DNA from: Acidobacteriota bacterium
Lineage (GTDB): Bacteria; Acidobacteriota; Terriglobia; Bryobacterales; Bryobacteraceae
DNA: 64,000 nucleotides
NCBI GenBank assembly: GCA_017307505.1
Contig: JAFKEE010000056.1
Coordinates: 1 to 64,000, forward strand
Reading direction: 5' to 3'
This document shows positions 16,720 to 25,293 of this stretch, piece by piece. The position numbers were made by a program, and so were the translations under genes. Position 1 is the first letter of the stretch; every line of letters begins with the position of its first letter. The notes under the pieces are model-generated. The model was not told the origin of the DNA. It saw only the letters and a list, made by a program, of their open reading frames with translations, and did no database searches.

Positions 16720-16792
16720 CATGAATGTCCTCGGCGAGCTGAAAAGGCGAGACCGGGAATTCAAAAAAAAGAAATAAAAGGGGAGAGTAGAA

Positions 16793-17617
16793 ATGGCGAT
16801 CTCAGTTCAAACCAATACCGGCTCTTTGATGGCGCTGGACAACCTTCGGACTAACACCGATTTCCAGGCCAGGACGATCCAGCGGCTGACTTCGGGCTAC
16901 CGCATCAACGCTTCTGGTGACGACGCGGCCGGTCTCGCCGTGGCCAACAGCTATCGTACGCAGGTTGCAGAGCTCAACCAGGGCATCCGCAACGCGAACG
17001 ACGGCCTGAGCCAGCTCCAGATCGTGGACGGCGGCCTGAACAACATTTCCAAGATGGTGGACCGGTTGCGCACGCTGGCGACCCAGGCCGCTTCCGATAC
17101 GTTCACGGGCGACCTGACGACGCTGGATGATGAGTTCACCGCGATCAAGACGGAAATCGACCGCCAGGCTGCGAACATCGGGCTGATCACTGGCGGCGCC
17201 AACGCCAAGGCCGGCGAAGTGTTTGTGGGCGGCGGCGACACGCAGGCGAATTCGATTGTGACCCTCGACCTGACCGCGACCAGTGTTGTGGATTCGGCCG
17301 GTCTGGGTGTGGACGGTGACGATCTGACGAGCAAGGCGAACGCCCAGACGGCTCTGACGAACCTCACCGCGGCGACCAAGACCCTCGGCACCATCCAGGG
17401 TCAGGTTGGTAGCAGCCAGAACAAGCTGCAGTATGCCGTGAACCTGGCGTCTTCCCAGGCCACGAACATCTCGGCCGCCGAGTCGCGCATCCGTGATGCC
17501 GATATCGCGGCGGAAGCCTCGAACCTCACCAAGGCTCAGGTTCTGCAGCAGTCGTCGATGGCCGCTCTGGCCCAGGCGAATTCGGCTCCGCAGTCGGTCC
17601 TGTCCTTGCTCCGGTAG
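16793..17617 (+). CDS. fliC: Flagellin 3
   Basis: 274 aa, very similar to flagellin 1 over its full length, including the middle piece (TGGANAKAGEVFVGGGDTQA). The conserved ends are intact (SISVQTNTGSLMALDNLR-type start; AEASNLTKAQVLQQSSMAAL at the end). An AGGGGAGAG ribosome site precedes the ATG. With the best promoter match and a well-kept leader it is likely a main filament subunit. A strong hairpin follows 28 bp after the stop. Confidence 0.97.
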   Translation: MAISVQTNTGSLMALDNLRTNTDFQARTIQRLTSGYRINASGDDAAGLAVANSYRTQVAELNQGIRNANDGLSQLQIVDGGLNNISKMVDRLRTLATQAASDTFTGDLTTLDDEFTAIKTEIDRQAANIGLITGGANAKAGEVFVGGGDTQANSIVTLDLTATSVVDSAGLGVDGDDLTSKANAQTALTNLTAATKTLGTIQGQVGSSQNKLQYAVNLASSQATNISAAESRIRDADIAAEASNLTKAQVLQQSSMAALAQANSAPQSVLSLLR

Positions 17618-17645
17618 TACTTCCGGCTCGTTCTTGACCAATTTG

Positions 17646-17669
17646 GGGGCCGATCTTCGGATCGGCCCC
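17646..17669 (+). terminator. UUCG-capped hairpin after flagellin 3
   Basis: GGGGCCGATC, loop TTCG, GATCGGCCCC: a perfect 10-bp stem with a stable tetraloop. No T-run follows (ATACGTGCATT), so it may protect the flagellin message from 3' decay, or allow partial read-through into fliD, rather than end transcription fully. Confidence 0.7.
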
Positions 17670-17727
17670 ATACGTGCATTAGTGGTTGGTTTGGATCACG
17701 GCTCCGTGGGGAAGCCAGGAGAGTAAT

Positions 17728-19065
17728 ATGTCGTCGAGTAGTGCAATTTTTAGCGGTAACAGCCGTTACGCGAGTGACTTTCAGTCAATCATCGACCGGT
17801 CCGTCGCGATCGCGTCGCTACCATTGACACAACTCCAGCAGCAGCGGAGCAACACCGCGAGTGAACAAACGGCCATCAGCAGCCTCTCCTCGAAGTTCTC
17901 GGCTCTGCGCACTGCGTTGGACAATATTGATTCCGGGACGAGCGCCGCGCCGACGGCGACGCTGAGCGACTCGCTGGTTGCGCGGGTGACGGCCAGTTCG
18001 GGCGCCCAGCCCACACAGATGAACCTGGAGGTGATCAACCTCGGTTCGTACTCCACTTCCTTAAGTAAAGATGGGTTGACGAAGGTCTCCGATCCATCGA
18101 CTCAATCCATTACGGCGGATACGGTGGTGACCCTGACAGTGAACGGGGTGCCGATGGAGATCCTGCCGCCGGTGGGCAGCCTGAATGCCCTGGCGCAGGC
18201 GATCAATGAGAAGAACGCGGGTGTTCAGGCCTCGGTGGTGAACATCGGCGGGCCCGGTTCGCCCGACTACCGGCTGGCGCTGCGCAGTACGGATCTGGGT
18301 GGCGTGACCATTGATCTTGCTGATTCCACAGGCAGTATCGCGACGCAGTATTCCACCGGAACCCTGGCCCAATACCGGGTGAACGGTTTCCCCTCGACGC
18401 CGATCGACAGCACTTCGCGCAAGGTTACGATTGCACCCGGAGTGACGGCCGAACTGGTGACCCTGGGGACGACGGACATCAACCTCAGTCCGGACGGCAC
18501 CAAGTTGCAGGATTACATTTCGGCCTTTGTGACTGCTTTTAATGCAGCGGCGACCGAAATCGATACACATCGCGGTCAGGGGACCGGTGCCTTGTCGGGC
18601 CAGAGCCTGCCTTCGGAACTGGGCAATTCGCTGCGGCAACTGATGAAGTACGACTCGACCGGCGCGGTGATCAGCAACCCGGCAGACCTGGGCTTGTCGC
18701 TGGACCGGAGCGGCATGCTGCAGTTCAATTCGTCCACCTTCGCCGCGGCCTTCGCGGACCATGGGGACGCGGTCAGGTCGTTCCTGGGTGGAGAGACCAC
18801 GGGCGGATTCCTGCAGAGCATGAAGAGCACGCTCGATACGGTGGACGGGCTGACTGGCGGTGTCCTGACAGACGCCACCGCACAGGTCGCCAAGACACTG
18901 GCCAAAGAAGATGACCAGATCTCGGAGATGCAGAATCGCATCGACGTCATGAGTACCAACCTGAAGGAGCGCATGGCTTCGGCTGACGCGGCGATCGCCC
19001 TTCTGGAACAACAAGTTACGCTCATTACGGGGATCTTCGGTGCCAACAACAACAAGAGCAACTAG
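17728..19065 (+). CDS. fliD: Filament cap protein FliD (HAP2)
   Basis: 445 aa from the ATG at 17728 (CAGGAGAG at 17716-17723). The N-terminal helix (FQSIIDRSVAIASLPLTQLQ) and C-terminal coiled coil (KEDDQISEMQNRIDVMSTNL, then KERMASADAAIALLEQQV) are the FliD end domains that sit on the filament tip. The central part (YRVNGFPSTPIDSTSRKVTI, DYISAFVTAFNAAATEID) matches the FliD middle domains. The cap helps exported flagellin fold at the tip. No separate promoter was recognised; it may be reached from flagellin 3. Confidence 0.93.
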   Translation: MSSSSAIFSGNSRYASDFQSIIDRSVAIASLPLTQLQQQRSNTASEQTAISSLSSKFSALRTALDNIDSGTSAAPTATLSDSLVARVTASSGAQPTQMNLEVINLGSYSTSLSKDGLTKVSDPSTQSITADTVVTLTVNGVPMEILPPVGSLNALAQAINEKNAGVQASVVNIGGPGSPDYRLALRSTDLGGVTIDLADSTGSIATQYSTGTLAQYRVNGFPSTPIDSTSRKVTIAPGVTAELVTLGTTDINLSPDGTKLQDYISAFVTAFNAAATEIDTHRGQGTGALSGQSLPSELGNSLRQLMKYDSTGAVISNPADLGLSLDRSGMLQFNSSTFAAAFADHGDAVRSFLGGETTGGFLQSMKSTLDTVDGLTGGVLTDATAQVAKTLAKEDDQISEMQNRIDVMSTNLKERMASADAAIALLEQQVTLITGIFGANNNKSN

Positions 19066-19066
19066 C

Positions 19067-19384
19067 GTGGAGAGCACGGCGGAGGAGCGCTGGCAGGAGT
19101 ACTACAACTCGCTGATGGCGGCTCTTCAGGGCGAGGATATGCATGGTGCCCTGCAGCAGGCGGAACGAGTCGCCGCGGCTGTGGAGAAGTACCTTTCCGA
19201 CGCTCCGACCGTGGAAGCGCGCGCGGAGAGAGCCGAGAAACTGGTGCGTGAACTGGAGGCGGCTCGCCGGTCGGCGATCGCCAGCCGGGAGTTTCTGCGG
19301 CGGCAAGTTCAGACCCTCAAACCCACCACCGCCTATGCATCGATGGGCAGCGGCGAGCACGAACACTGGTCCACGAGGCTCTAG
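19067..19384 (+). CDS. FliT-like small helical protein after fliD
   Basis: 105 aa from the GTG at 19067, directly after the fliD stop; an earlier in-frame GTG at 19040 would overlap fliD by 26 bp. The product is all helix (ERWQEYYNSLMAALQGEDMH, EARAERAEKLVRELEAARRS) with no signal or membrane segment. Size and position after fliD fit a FliT-type export chaperone, and its terminal arginine/leucine-rich helix is compatible with that. FliS, the usual flagellin chaperone gene after fliD, is not seen here, so this protein could serve that role. Assignment is by context. Confidence 0.6.
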   Translation: MESTAEERWQEYYNSLMAALQGEDMHGALQQAERVAAAVEKYLSDAPTVEARAERAEKLVRELEAARRSAIASREFLRRQVQTLKPTTAYASMGSGEHEHWSTRL

Positions 19385-19391
19385 CGAAAAC

Positions 19392-19405
19392 GTCAGAATC
19401 CTGAC
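19392..19405. promoter_or_regulatory. FleQ-box-like palindrome upstream of flgB
   Basis: GTCA-GAATCC-TGAC, about 65 bp upstream of the -24 element of the sigma-54 promoter at 19471, which is a normal distance for an enhancer-type site. Confidence 0.65.
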
Positions 19406-19470
19406 GGTGATCGTCCGATAGCTGACGAAGAGCGGGGCCTGGAGAGCCCTCCGACTTAACAAAACTCGCA

Positions 19471-19486
19471 TGGCATGCGGATTGCA
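19471..19486 (+). promoter_or_regulatory. Sigma-54 promoter of the flgB operon
   Basis: TGGCATG-CGGA-TTGCA. Compared with TGGCACG-N4-TTGCA this has one mismatch, and the GG-N10-GC spacing is exact (GG 19472-19473, GC 19484-19485). The start of transcription would be near 19497, only about 4 nt before the flgB ATG at 19501. Confidence 0.8.
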
Positions 19487-19500
19487 TGGAAGCGAGTGGT

Positions 19501-19839
19501 ATGGTCGACAAACTCGCTGAAGGTATCGAGCGATACATGGATCTGGTGGCTCTGCGCCAGCGCCTGGTCTCTGCCAACATTGCGAACGCGGAAACCCCCA
19601 ACTACCGCACGAAGGACGTGGATTTCGCGTCCCAGATGCAGGCGGTGATGGAGGGGGATCAACCCAAAATCTCGGAACCGGCGGGACTGGCGGCCAAGAC
19701 AGACGGCAACAACGTCAGCATGGAGCGCGAGATGCGGCTGCTGTCTGAGAACGCGATGCGTTTCCAGATCGCCTCGACACTCCTGAAGACCGAAGTGCGT
19801 CAGATTAAAACGGCCATCCAGGAGGGTAAAGGCGCATGA
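19501..19839 (+). CDS. flgB: Proximal rod protein FlgB
   Basis: 112 aa from the ATG at 19501. The family motif (LVALRQRLVSANIANAETPN, YRTKDVDF) and the C-terminal helix (MRLLSENAMRFQIASTLLKT) match FlgB. FlgB forms the first rod segment with FlgC, FlgF and FliE. An ATG at 19486 lies in the -12 promoter element and is rejected. If the sigma-54 promoter is used, the message has almost no leader; an internal ATG at 19537 is an alternative start. The stop overlaps flgC by 4 bp. Confidence 0.92.
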   Translation: MVDKLAEGIERYMDLVALRQRLVSANIANAETPNYRTKDVDFASQMQAVMEGDQPKISEPAGLAAKTDGNNVSMEREMRLLSENAMRFQIASTLLKTEVRQIKTAIQEGKGA

Positions 19840-20273
19840 GCCTCTTTACTGCACTCTCCGTCAGCGCCACCGGGCTTACAGCGCAGCGCCAGCGCGCCGA
19901 ACTGCTGGTGGAAAACCTGGCAAATTCCGAGACAACCCGTACGGCGGACGGCGGTCCGTACCGCCGCAAGGATGCGGTCTTCTCCACGGCCACCGTCGAC
20001 ACGCCGTTCCAGTCGATGTACGCAGCGGAACTGGGCAACCAGGCGTCGGGTGTACAGGTGAGCGAGATCGTGACGGACACGCGCGATCCCGAGCGGCGCT
20101 ACATGCCGGGCCATCCTGACGCCGACAAAGAAGGTTACGTCAAGCTGCCCAACGTGAATCCAGCCGAGGATATGGTCGACCTGATGAGCGCTTCGCGCAA
20201 CTACCAGGCCAATGTGACGGCGATGAGCGCGGTGAAGGACATGATCCACCGCTCGATTGATCTGCTGCGGTAG
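19836..20273 (+). CDS. flgC: Proximal rod protein FlgC
   Basis: 145 aa. The N-terminus (SLFTALSVSATGLTAQRQRA, ELLVENLANSETT) and C-terminus (DLMSASRNYQANVTAMSAVK, DMIHRSIDLLR) are the matched helices of axial rod proteins, and VNPAEDMVDLM is the typical FlgC segment. It joins FlgB in the proximal rod. The flgB-flgC-fliE order is the standard one. Confidence 0.95.
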   Translation: MSLFTALSVSATGLTAQRQRAELLVENLANSETTRTADGGPYRRKDAVFSTATVDTPFQSMYAAELGNQASGVQVSEIVTDTRDPERRYMPGHPDADKEGYVKLPNVNPAEDMVDLMSASRNYQANVTAMSAVKDMIHRSIDLLR

Positions 20274-20293
20274 AGGGCAGGGAGGAAGTCCAG

Positions 20294-20611
20294 ATGATAC
20301 CGCCAGTGACATCGATGGCGAACATTGCCGGCATCGACAACATTACGGGGCTGGGGTCGCCCAACCGGGTAGGGTCCACAGGTCCGGCGAGTTCGGAGTT
20401 TGGAAATCTGCTGGAAGCGGCGATCGATCGTGTCGAGCTCTCGCACAACACAGCCGAGACCGCGGTGAATCAGTTTGTGAGTGGGGAAGAGAACGAGATT
20501 CACTCGACGGTGATGGCGGTGCAGCGCGCCGAACTGGACTTCGAGCTCGCCCTGCAAGTGAAGAACAAAGTCGTCTCGGCCTATCAGGAAATCATGCGGA
20601 TGCAGATCTGA
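20294..20611 (+). CDS. fliE: Rod-MS-ring adaptor FliE
   Basis: 105 aa. A variable N-terminal half leads to the conserved FliE C-terminus (LEAAIDRVELSHNTAETAVN, HSTVMAVQRAELDFELALQV, KNKVVSAYQEIMRMQI). FliE links the MS ring to the rod. It lies 20 bp after flgC with a GGGAGGAAG ribosome site and 17 bp before fliF. Confidence 0.95.
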   Translation: MIPPVTSMANIAGIDNITGLGSPNRVGSTGPASSEFGNLLEAAIDRVELSHNTAETAVNQFVSGEENEIHSTVMAVQRAELDFELALQVKNKVVSAYQEIMRMQI

Positions 20612-20628
20612 GGCCGCACTAGGAACCA

Positions 20629-22263
20629 ATGAATCAACTGCGCAGCATCTATGCCTCTCTGACCCCGAAGCAGCGGGGCTCGATTGTCATCATCTGTCTG
20701 GCGATCATCGCCGGATTCTTTTACATCTCGCGCTGGCAGCACGAACGTGGGTTTGAGCCGCTCTATAAGGAGCTGACCAGCGAGGATGCCTCGGCCGTGG
20801 TGGCCAAGCTGAAGGAGCGGGGCGTCGAGTTCCGGCTGGGAGAAGGTGGAACCTCGGTGATGGTCCCGACGGAGAAGGCCGCCGAGATGCGGCTGGAGAT
20901 GGCCGGCGCGGGCCTGGTGCGCAGCGGCCGTCCGGGCTTTGAACTGTTCGACAAAGTGAACTTCGGCGTGACGGACTTTGCGGAACAGGTGAACTACCGG
21001 CGGGCGCTGGAAGGCGAACTGGAACGGTCGGTTGTTTCGCTGGCGGAAGTCGAGAAGGCGCGCATCCACCTGACTTTCAAGCGGGAGTCGGTGTATACGG
21101 AAGCACGGCAGCCGGCGAAGGCGAGTGTCCTCATCAAGTTGAAGCCGTATGCGAAGCTTTCGCAGCAGAATGTTCAGGCGATCGCGCACCTGATTTCGAG
21201 CGCGGTGGAGGGACTAAGCCCGGATTCGGTCTCCGTGCTGGATATGAACGGCAATCTGCTGGGCCGCCCGCGGCGGACGCAGTCGCAGACCGGGGAAGAG
21301 CTCAACGACTATGCGCTGGAGTACCAGCAGACGGTGGAAAAGCAGCTGCTTTCGAAGATCAATATGACGCTGGAGCCGCTGCTGGGGCCGGATCGCTTCC
21401 GGGCCGGAGTCTCGGCCGAATGTGACCTGACGAGCACGGATGAGAGCGAGGAGATCTTCGATCCCGAGCGCTCCGTCATGACGAGCAGCCAGAAGAGCGA
21501 AGACAGCTCGATGCACACGCCGGCGGGCGGAGTGCCCGGTACAGCCTCGTCGCTGCCGCGGCCGTCGAATGAAGGAGCGAAGGGGCCCATGGGTACTTCG
21601 CGCAAGACCGAGAACGTGGCGTACCAGACTTCCCGGAAAGTGCGGCATCGCAAGACTCCGCAGGGGATGTTGAAGCGTGTGTCGGTCTCTGTCCTGCTGG
21701 ACAACGATGTGGAGTGGCAGGGGACGGGCGCGAGCCGGAAGAAGGTGATTGTCCCGCCGACACCGGAACGCGTGAAGTCGATTCATGACCTGGTGGCCGG
21801 CGTGGTGGGGTTCTCGCAGGAGCGTGGCGACCAGATTGTGGTGGAAGTGCTGCCGTTCGAGATGAACCTGCATGGCGATCCGCTGGCCGACCAGGCGCCG
21901 GCGCCGGCAGCGGCGAAGGATTGGAAGTCGAAGGTCACCAATCTCGTGCATGACGAGAAGCAGTTGATCCCGTTGAGCGCAATTTTAGCCGGAGTGTTCG
22001 TACTGGGTGTCGGAGCGTGGCAGTTCCGCCGATATAAGAAAGCGAAGCAGGCGCGCAAGTCTACGGTAGTGGACGCGATGCCGGCGCTGCCGGCCCCGAC
22101 GGGGACTCCGGGTGCGCTGGCAGAAGCGATGCAGGAGCAGCAGGCGCTGGAGGCCGAGGAGGTAGACCCGGTGGCGCGGCTGGTGATGCTGGTGGAAGAG
22201 AAGCCGGAGCAGTGTGCGATTGTGCTGAAGCAGTGGTTATCTGAGCAGGAAGCGGGAGCGTGA
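20629..22263 (+). CDS. fliF: MS-ring protein FliF
   Basis: 544 aa. Two membrane helices flank the periplasmic ring domains: ~16-34 (GSIVIICLAIIAGFFYI) and ~444-462 (LIPLSAILAGVFVLGVG). The ring-building motif region (FELFDKVNFGVTDFAEQVNY, RRALEGELERSV) and the second domain (NVQAIAHLISSAVEGLSPDS) match the FliF/YscJ family. The C-terminal ~25 residues (VARLVMLVEEKPEQCAIVLK, QWLSEQ) are the FliG-binding tail. The stop overlaps the fliG start (TGATG). Confidence 0.96.
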   Translation: MNQLRSIYASLTPKQRGSIVIICLAIIAGFFYISRWQHERGFEPLYKELTSEDASAVVAKLKERGVEFRLGEGGTSVMVPTEKAAEMRLEMAGAGLVRSGRPGFELFDKVNFGVTDFAEQVNYRRALEGELERSVVSLAEVEKARIHLTFKRESVYTEARQPAKASVLIKLKPYAKLSQQNVQAIAHLISSAVEGLSPDSVSVLDMNGNLLGRPRRTQSQTGEELNDYALEYQQTVEKQLLSKINMTLEPLLGPDRFRAGVSAECDLTSTDESEEIFDPERSVMTSSQKSEDSSMHTPAGGVPGTASSLPRPSNEGAKGPMGTSRKTENVAYQTSRKVRHRKTPQGMLKRVSVSVLLDNDVEWQGTGASRKKVIVPPTPERVKSIHDLVAGVVGFSQERGDQIVVEVLPFEMNLHGDPLADQAPAPAAAKDWKSKVTNLVHDEKQLIPLSAILAGVFVLGVGAWQFRRYKKAKQARKSTVVDAMPALPAPTGTPGALAEAMQEQQALEAEEVDPVARLVMLVEEKPEQCAIVLKQWLSEQEAGA

Positions 22264-23279
22264 TGAAGCCACCAACGGAAGCAAATCCGGGCGCCAGGAA
22301 AGTAGCCGTGCTGATGGCGGCTCTGGGCCTGGAAGCGAGCTCCAAATTGTTGAAGCAGTTGGAACCGGAAGAGATCCGGCTGGTGAGCGCGGCCTTGAAT
22401 GCTCTTGGGCCGGTGCCGGTGGACGAAGCGAACCAGGTTCTGCAGGAGTTCGAGGAGAAGGCGTCGACGAGGCAGATCATGGGCTGCGGCGGGCCTGGCT
22501 ACACGATGAAGCTGTTGTCGGGGACCTTCGGTGAGGAGTTCGCGCGGCAGACCGGGATGCAGTTGACCGGGGAAGAGGTCAAGAAAACCTCGCTCGACCT
22601 GCTGGCCGAAGCAGACAGCGAGCAGCTTGCGCGCATCCTGGAACCGGAGCACCCACAGACGGTGGCGCTGCTGATGTCGGCGATGGCCCCGGATGCGGGC
22701 TCCAAGATCGTGTCGTCGTTCTCTCCGGAACGCCAGTATGAAGTCTTTACCCGCATGGCGGTGATCGACCAGTCGGATCCGGCCATGATCGAACTGATTG
22801 CCGAGTCGCTGCTGCAGAGGCTGCCGGCAGGCGGGCCTCCGAAGAAGCAGCGGGCGAGCGGCGTGCAACTGGCGGCGGAACTCATCAACCGGCTTGATCC
22901 GGAGGATGGAGTTCGTGTGCTGGATTCCGTGGGCTCGCAGGCGCCGGAACTGGCGGAATCGATCCGGCGGCTGCTGTTTGTCTTCGACGACATCCTGAAG
23001 CTGGACGCCAAGGCGATGCGCGAGCTGATCTCGAGGGTGGACCGCAAACTCCTGGTGCTGGGGCTGAAGGGCACCAGCGAAGAGATCCGCCAGAAGTTCC
23101 TGGGTTCGATGTCGAAGAACGGTGCGTCGATGCTGCTGGAGGACATCGATGCAGCGGGTCCGGTGCGGTTGCGGGAAGTGGAAGGGGCGCAGCAGCAGAT
23201 CATCTCGGTGGTTCGTCAGATGGAAGCAGAGGGGTTGATCGATCTGCGGTCGGCGGGTGCGGAAGAATATGTCGTCTAG
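22263..23279 (+). CDS. fliG: Flagellar switch protein FliG
   Basis: 338 aa. The N-terminal domain (GARKVAVLMAALGLEASSKL) binds FliF. The middle domain has EHPQTVALLMSAM, a version of the EHPQ motif that contacts FliM. The C-terminal domain (DPEDGVRVLDSVGSQAPELA, then the KAMRELISRVDRKLLVLGLK helix with charged residues) meets MotA and produces torque. The start at 22263 is used instead of a GTG 3 bp earlier. The 3' end overlaps fliH by 11 bp. Confidence 0.95.
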   Translation: MKPPTEANPGARKVAVLMAALGLEASSKLLKQLEPEEIRLVSAALNALGPVPVDEANQVLQEFEEKASTRQIMGCGGPGYTMKLLSGTFGEEFARQTGMQLTGEEVKKTSLDLLAEADSEQLARILEPEHPQTVALLMSAMAPDAGSKIVSSFSPERQYEVFTRMAVIDQSDPAMIELIAESLLQRLPAGGPPKKQRASGVQLAAELINRLDPEDGVRVLDSVGSQAPELAESIRRLLFVFDDILKLDAKAMRELISRVDRKLLVLGLKGTSEEIRQKFLGSMSKNGASMLLEDIDAAGPVRLREVEGAQQQIISVVRQMEAEGLIDLRSAGAEEYVV

Positions 23280-23928
23280 AGTTCTGGACAGTTCAGCCGG
23301 CCGCTCGGTCCGGCCCTGGTTCGAACGGCAGGCGCATGGCGGGCATGGGCCCATTCCGCTGTTTGCCAAGGAACCGGCGCCGCCGGAAGTGGAGCGCCGC
23401 AACGAAGCGCGCAGGGAAGTGGACGAGATCCGCCAGCAGGTGGAGGCGGTGAAGGCGCAGGCTTACCAGGAAGGGGTGGCGGCAGGTCTGGCGTCGGCGC
23501 GGGCGGAGGCCCGCGAAGAGTTGCAGGCAGTGCTGGACCGCCTGGCGGTGTCCGCGGCTCAACTGGCCAGCCTGAAGCACAAGCTGCGCAAAGAGGCCGA
23601 GCACGAGATCCTCAAGCTGACTTTTGCCGTGGCGCGTCGCATCGTGCGGCGAGAATTGTCGATGGACGCCGACACGGTGCTGGGCCTGCTGAACGCCGGG
23701 TTGTCGAAGATCTCCAAGAAGGACCTGCAGAAGATCCACGTCCATCCCGGGCATGTGGAGCAGATCCGGGCCGCGCTGGAAGAAGAGGGCGTGATGACGG
23801 CGGAAGTGGTGGGCGACAACGCCCTGGCCCTGGGCGACATTCTCTTCGAAACAAAGCAAGGCGAACTGGACGCGCGCCTGGAGACTCAGTTCTCCGAGAT
23901 TGAAAACGGGTTCGCCGACCGGATGTGA
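23269..23928 (+). CDS. fliH: Export ATPase regulator FliH
   Basis: 219 aa from the ATG at 23269, inside the last codons of fliG. A charged middle coiled coil (RREVDEIRQQVEAVKAQAYQ, EGVAAGLASARAEAREELQA) has the glycine-spaced pattern of FliH. The C-terminal domain (EILKLTFAVARRIVRRELSM, VHPGHVEQIRAALEE) resembles the V-ATPase E-type stator. FliH dimers bind FliI and tie it to the export gate. The stop overlaps the fliI start (TGATG). Confidence 0.9.
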   Translation: MSSRVLDSSAGRSVRPWFERQAHGGHGPIPLFAKEPAPPEVERRNEARREVDEIRQQVEAVKAQAYQEGVAAGLASARAEAREELQAVLDRLAVSAAQLASLKHKLRKEAEHEILKLTFAVARRIVRRELSMDADTVLGLLNAGLSKISKKDLQKIHVHPGHVEQIRAALEEEGVMTAEVVGDNALALGDILFETKQGELDARLETQFSEIENGFADRM

Positions 23929-25286
23929 TGGGAGCAGGAACGGAAAGTATGATTGCCGAGCGCCATCTGCCGGAGCGGTTCAGCGCCGAACGTTATTTGA
24001 GCCATCTCGACTCGATCGAACCGAGGTGCTGGAGCGGGACCGTCACGCGGATGACGGGGCTGCTGGTTGAGTCGCGCGGGCCGGCCACGGCAGTGGGCGA
24101 TTTCTGCTGCATCAGTACATCCACGGGACGATCATTCCTGACGCAGGTGATCGGATTCCGTGAGGGTGCGGTGCTGTCGATGCCGCTGGAAGAGCCGACG
24201 GGCTTGCGTCCGGGCGACCGGATTGTGGCGCGCAGCGGGCAATCGCTGCTGCATGTCGGGCCGGGTCTGTTGGGGCGAGTGCTGGACGGTTTGGGCCGCC
24301 CCATCGATGGTGGGCCGAGCATCGAAGCTGAAGACCACTACAATCTGTACGCGCCGCCGCCGAACCCTCTGCAACGAGCGATGATCACACGGCGGGTGAC
24401 GACGGGTGTCCGGGCGATTGATGGCCTGCTGCCGTGCGGCGAAGGACAGCGCATGGGCATCTTCGGCGGCAGCGGCGTCGGGAAGAGTACGCTGCTGGGC
24501 GTGATGTCGCGCGACAATTCGGCGGACGTCACGGTGATCGCGATGGTGGGCGAGCGCAATCGCGAAGTGAAGGCGTTTCTCGAGAATGAGCTGAAGGGCG
24601 ATGTGCGCAAGCGTTCGGTTGTTGTGGCGGCGACGGGCGACCAGCCGGCCCCGGTGCGCATCCGGGCGGCCTATGTGGCGCTGACGGTGGCTGAGTATTT
24701 CCGGGATCAGGGGGCGAAGGTCCTGCTGATCATGGATTCGGTGACCCGATTGGCCATGGCGCAACGCGAGATCGGCCTGGCCGCGGGGGAGCCTCCGAGT
24801 CAGCGTGGTTACACTCCATCGGTGTTTGCACTGCTGCCACGGATTCTGGAACGAGTGGGCAACTTTGATCGCGGATCCATTACGGGCTTCTTCACGGTCC
24901 TGGTGGAAGGCGACGATTTCAATGAGCCGATCTGCGACGCGGTGCGCGGCATCCTGGACGGACACATCATTCTTTCCCGTGAACTGGCAGCCTCCGGCCA
25001 TTACCCGGCGATCGACGTGCTGCAGTCCGTGAGCCGGCTGGCAACGGAGATATCGGCGCAGGACCACCTGACGGCGGCGCAGAAAGTGAAGGAGTCGCTG
25101 GCGGTGTACCGGAGATCAGAGGATCTCATCCTGCTGGGGGCGCATGTGAGCGGCGTGAATGCCAAGCTGGATACGGCGATCGCGCGGCGGGAGGAGATCC
25201 TGTCCTTCCTGAAGCAGCGGCCGGATGCGCGGGCGCGGGAAGACGAGACCCTGAAGAAGCTGACGGCGCTGGCGTCGACGCTGTGA
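23928..25286 (+). CDS. fliI: Flagellar export ATPase FliI
   Basis: 452 aa. A FliI/F1-beta-type ATPase with Walker A GGSGVGKS (180-187), the MVGERNREVKAFLENELKGD stretch, Walker B (VLLIMDSVTRLAMAQREIGL) and the family segment GEPPSQRGYTPSVFALLPR. It hexamerises under the export gate and releases chaperones from cargo. The ATG at 23928 overlaps the fliH stop; the ATG at 23949 with GGAA upstream is an alternative that would trim seven residues. fliJ follows after 7 bp. Confidence 0.95.
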   Translation: MGAGTESMIAERHLPERFSAERYLSHLDSIEPRCWSGTVTRMTGLLVESRGPATAVGDFCCISTSTGRSFLTQVIGFREGAVLSMPLEEPTGLRPGDRIVARSGQSLLHVGPGLLGRVLDGLGRPIDGGPSIEAEDHYNLYAPPPNPLQRAMITRRVTTGVRAIDGLLPCGEGQRMGIFGGSGVGKSTLLGVMSRDNSADVTVIAMVGERNREVKAFLENELKGDVRKRSVVVAATGDQPAPVRIRAAYVALTVAEYFRDQGAKVLLIMDSVTRLAMAQREIGLAAGEPPSQRGYTPSVFALLPRILERVGNFDRGSITGFFTVLVEGDDFNEPICDAVRGILDGHIILSRELAASGHYPAIDVLQSVSRLATEISAQDHLTAAQKVKESLAVYRRSEDLILLGAHVSGVNAKLDTAIARREEILSFLKQRPDARAREDETLKKLTALASTL

Positions 25287-25293
25287 GGCTGAC

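Larger units (their letters stand above)
15740..16792. other. Non-coding region between flagellins 2 and 3
   Basis: About 1,050 bp. It contains a small hairpin right after flagellin 2 (CGATGG...CCATCG, 15757-15774), a strong intrinsic terminator (16006-16050), a sigma-28-like promoter with no evident gene (16420-16446), a perfect hairpin GAATCCGG-AC-CCGGATTC (16493-16510), and the flagellin 3 promoter (16693). A 60-codon open frame at 16459-16641 starts just after the orphan promoter but does not resemble a known protein. Confidence 0.65.
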
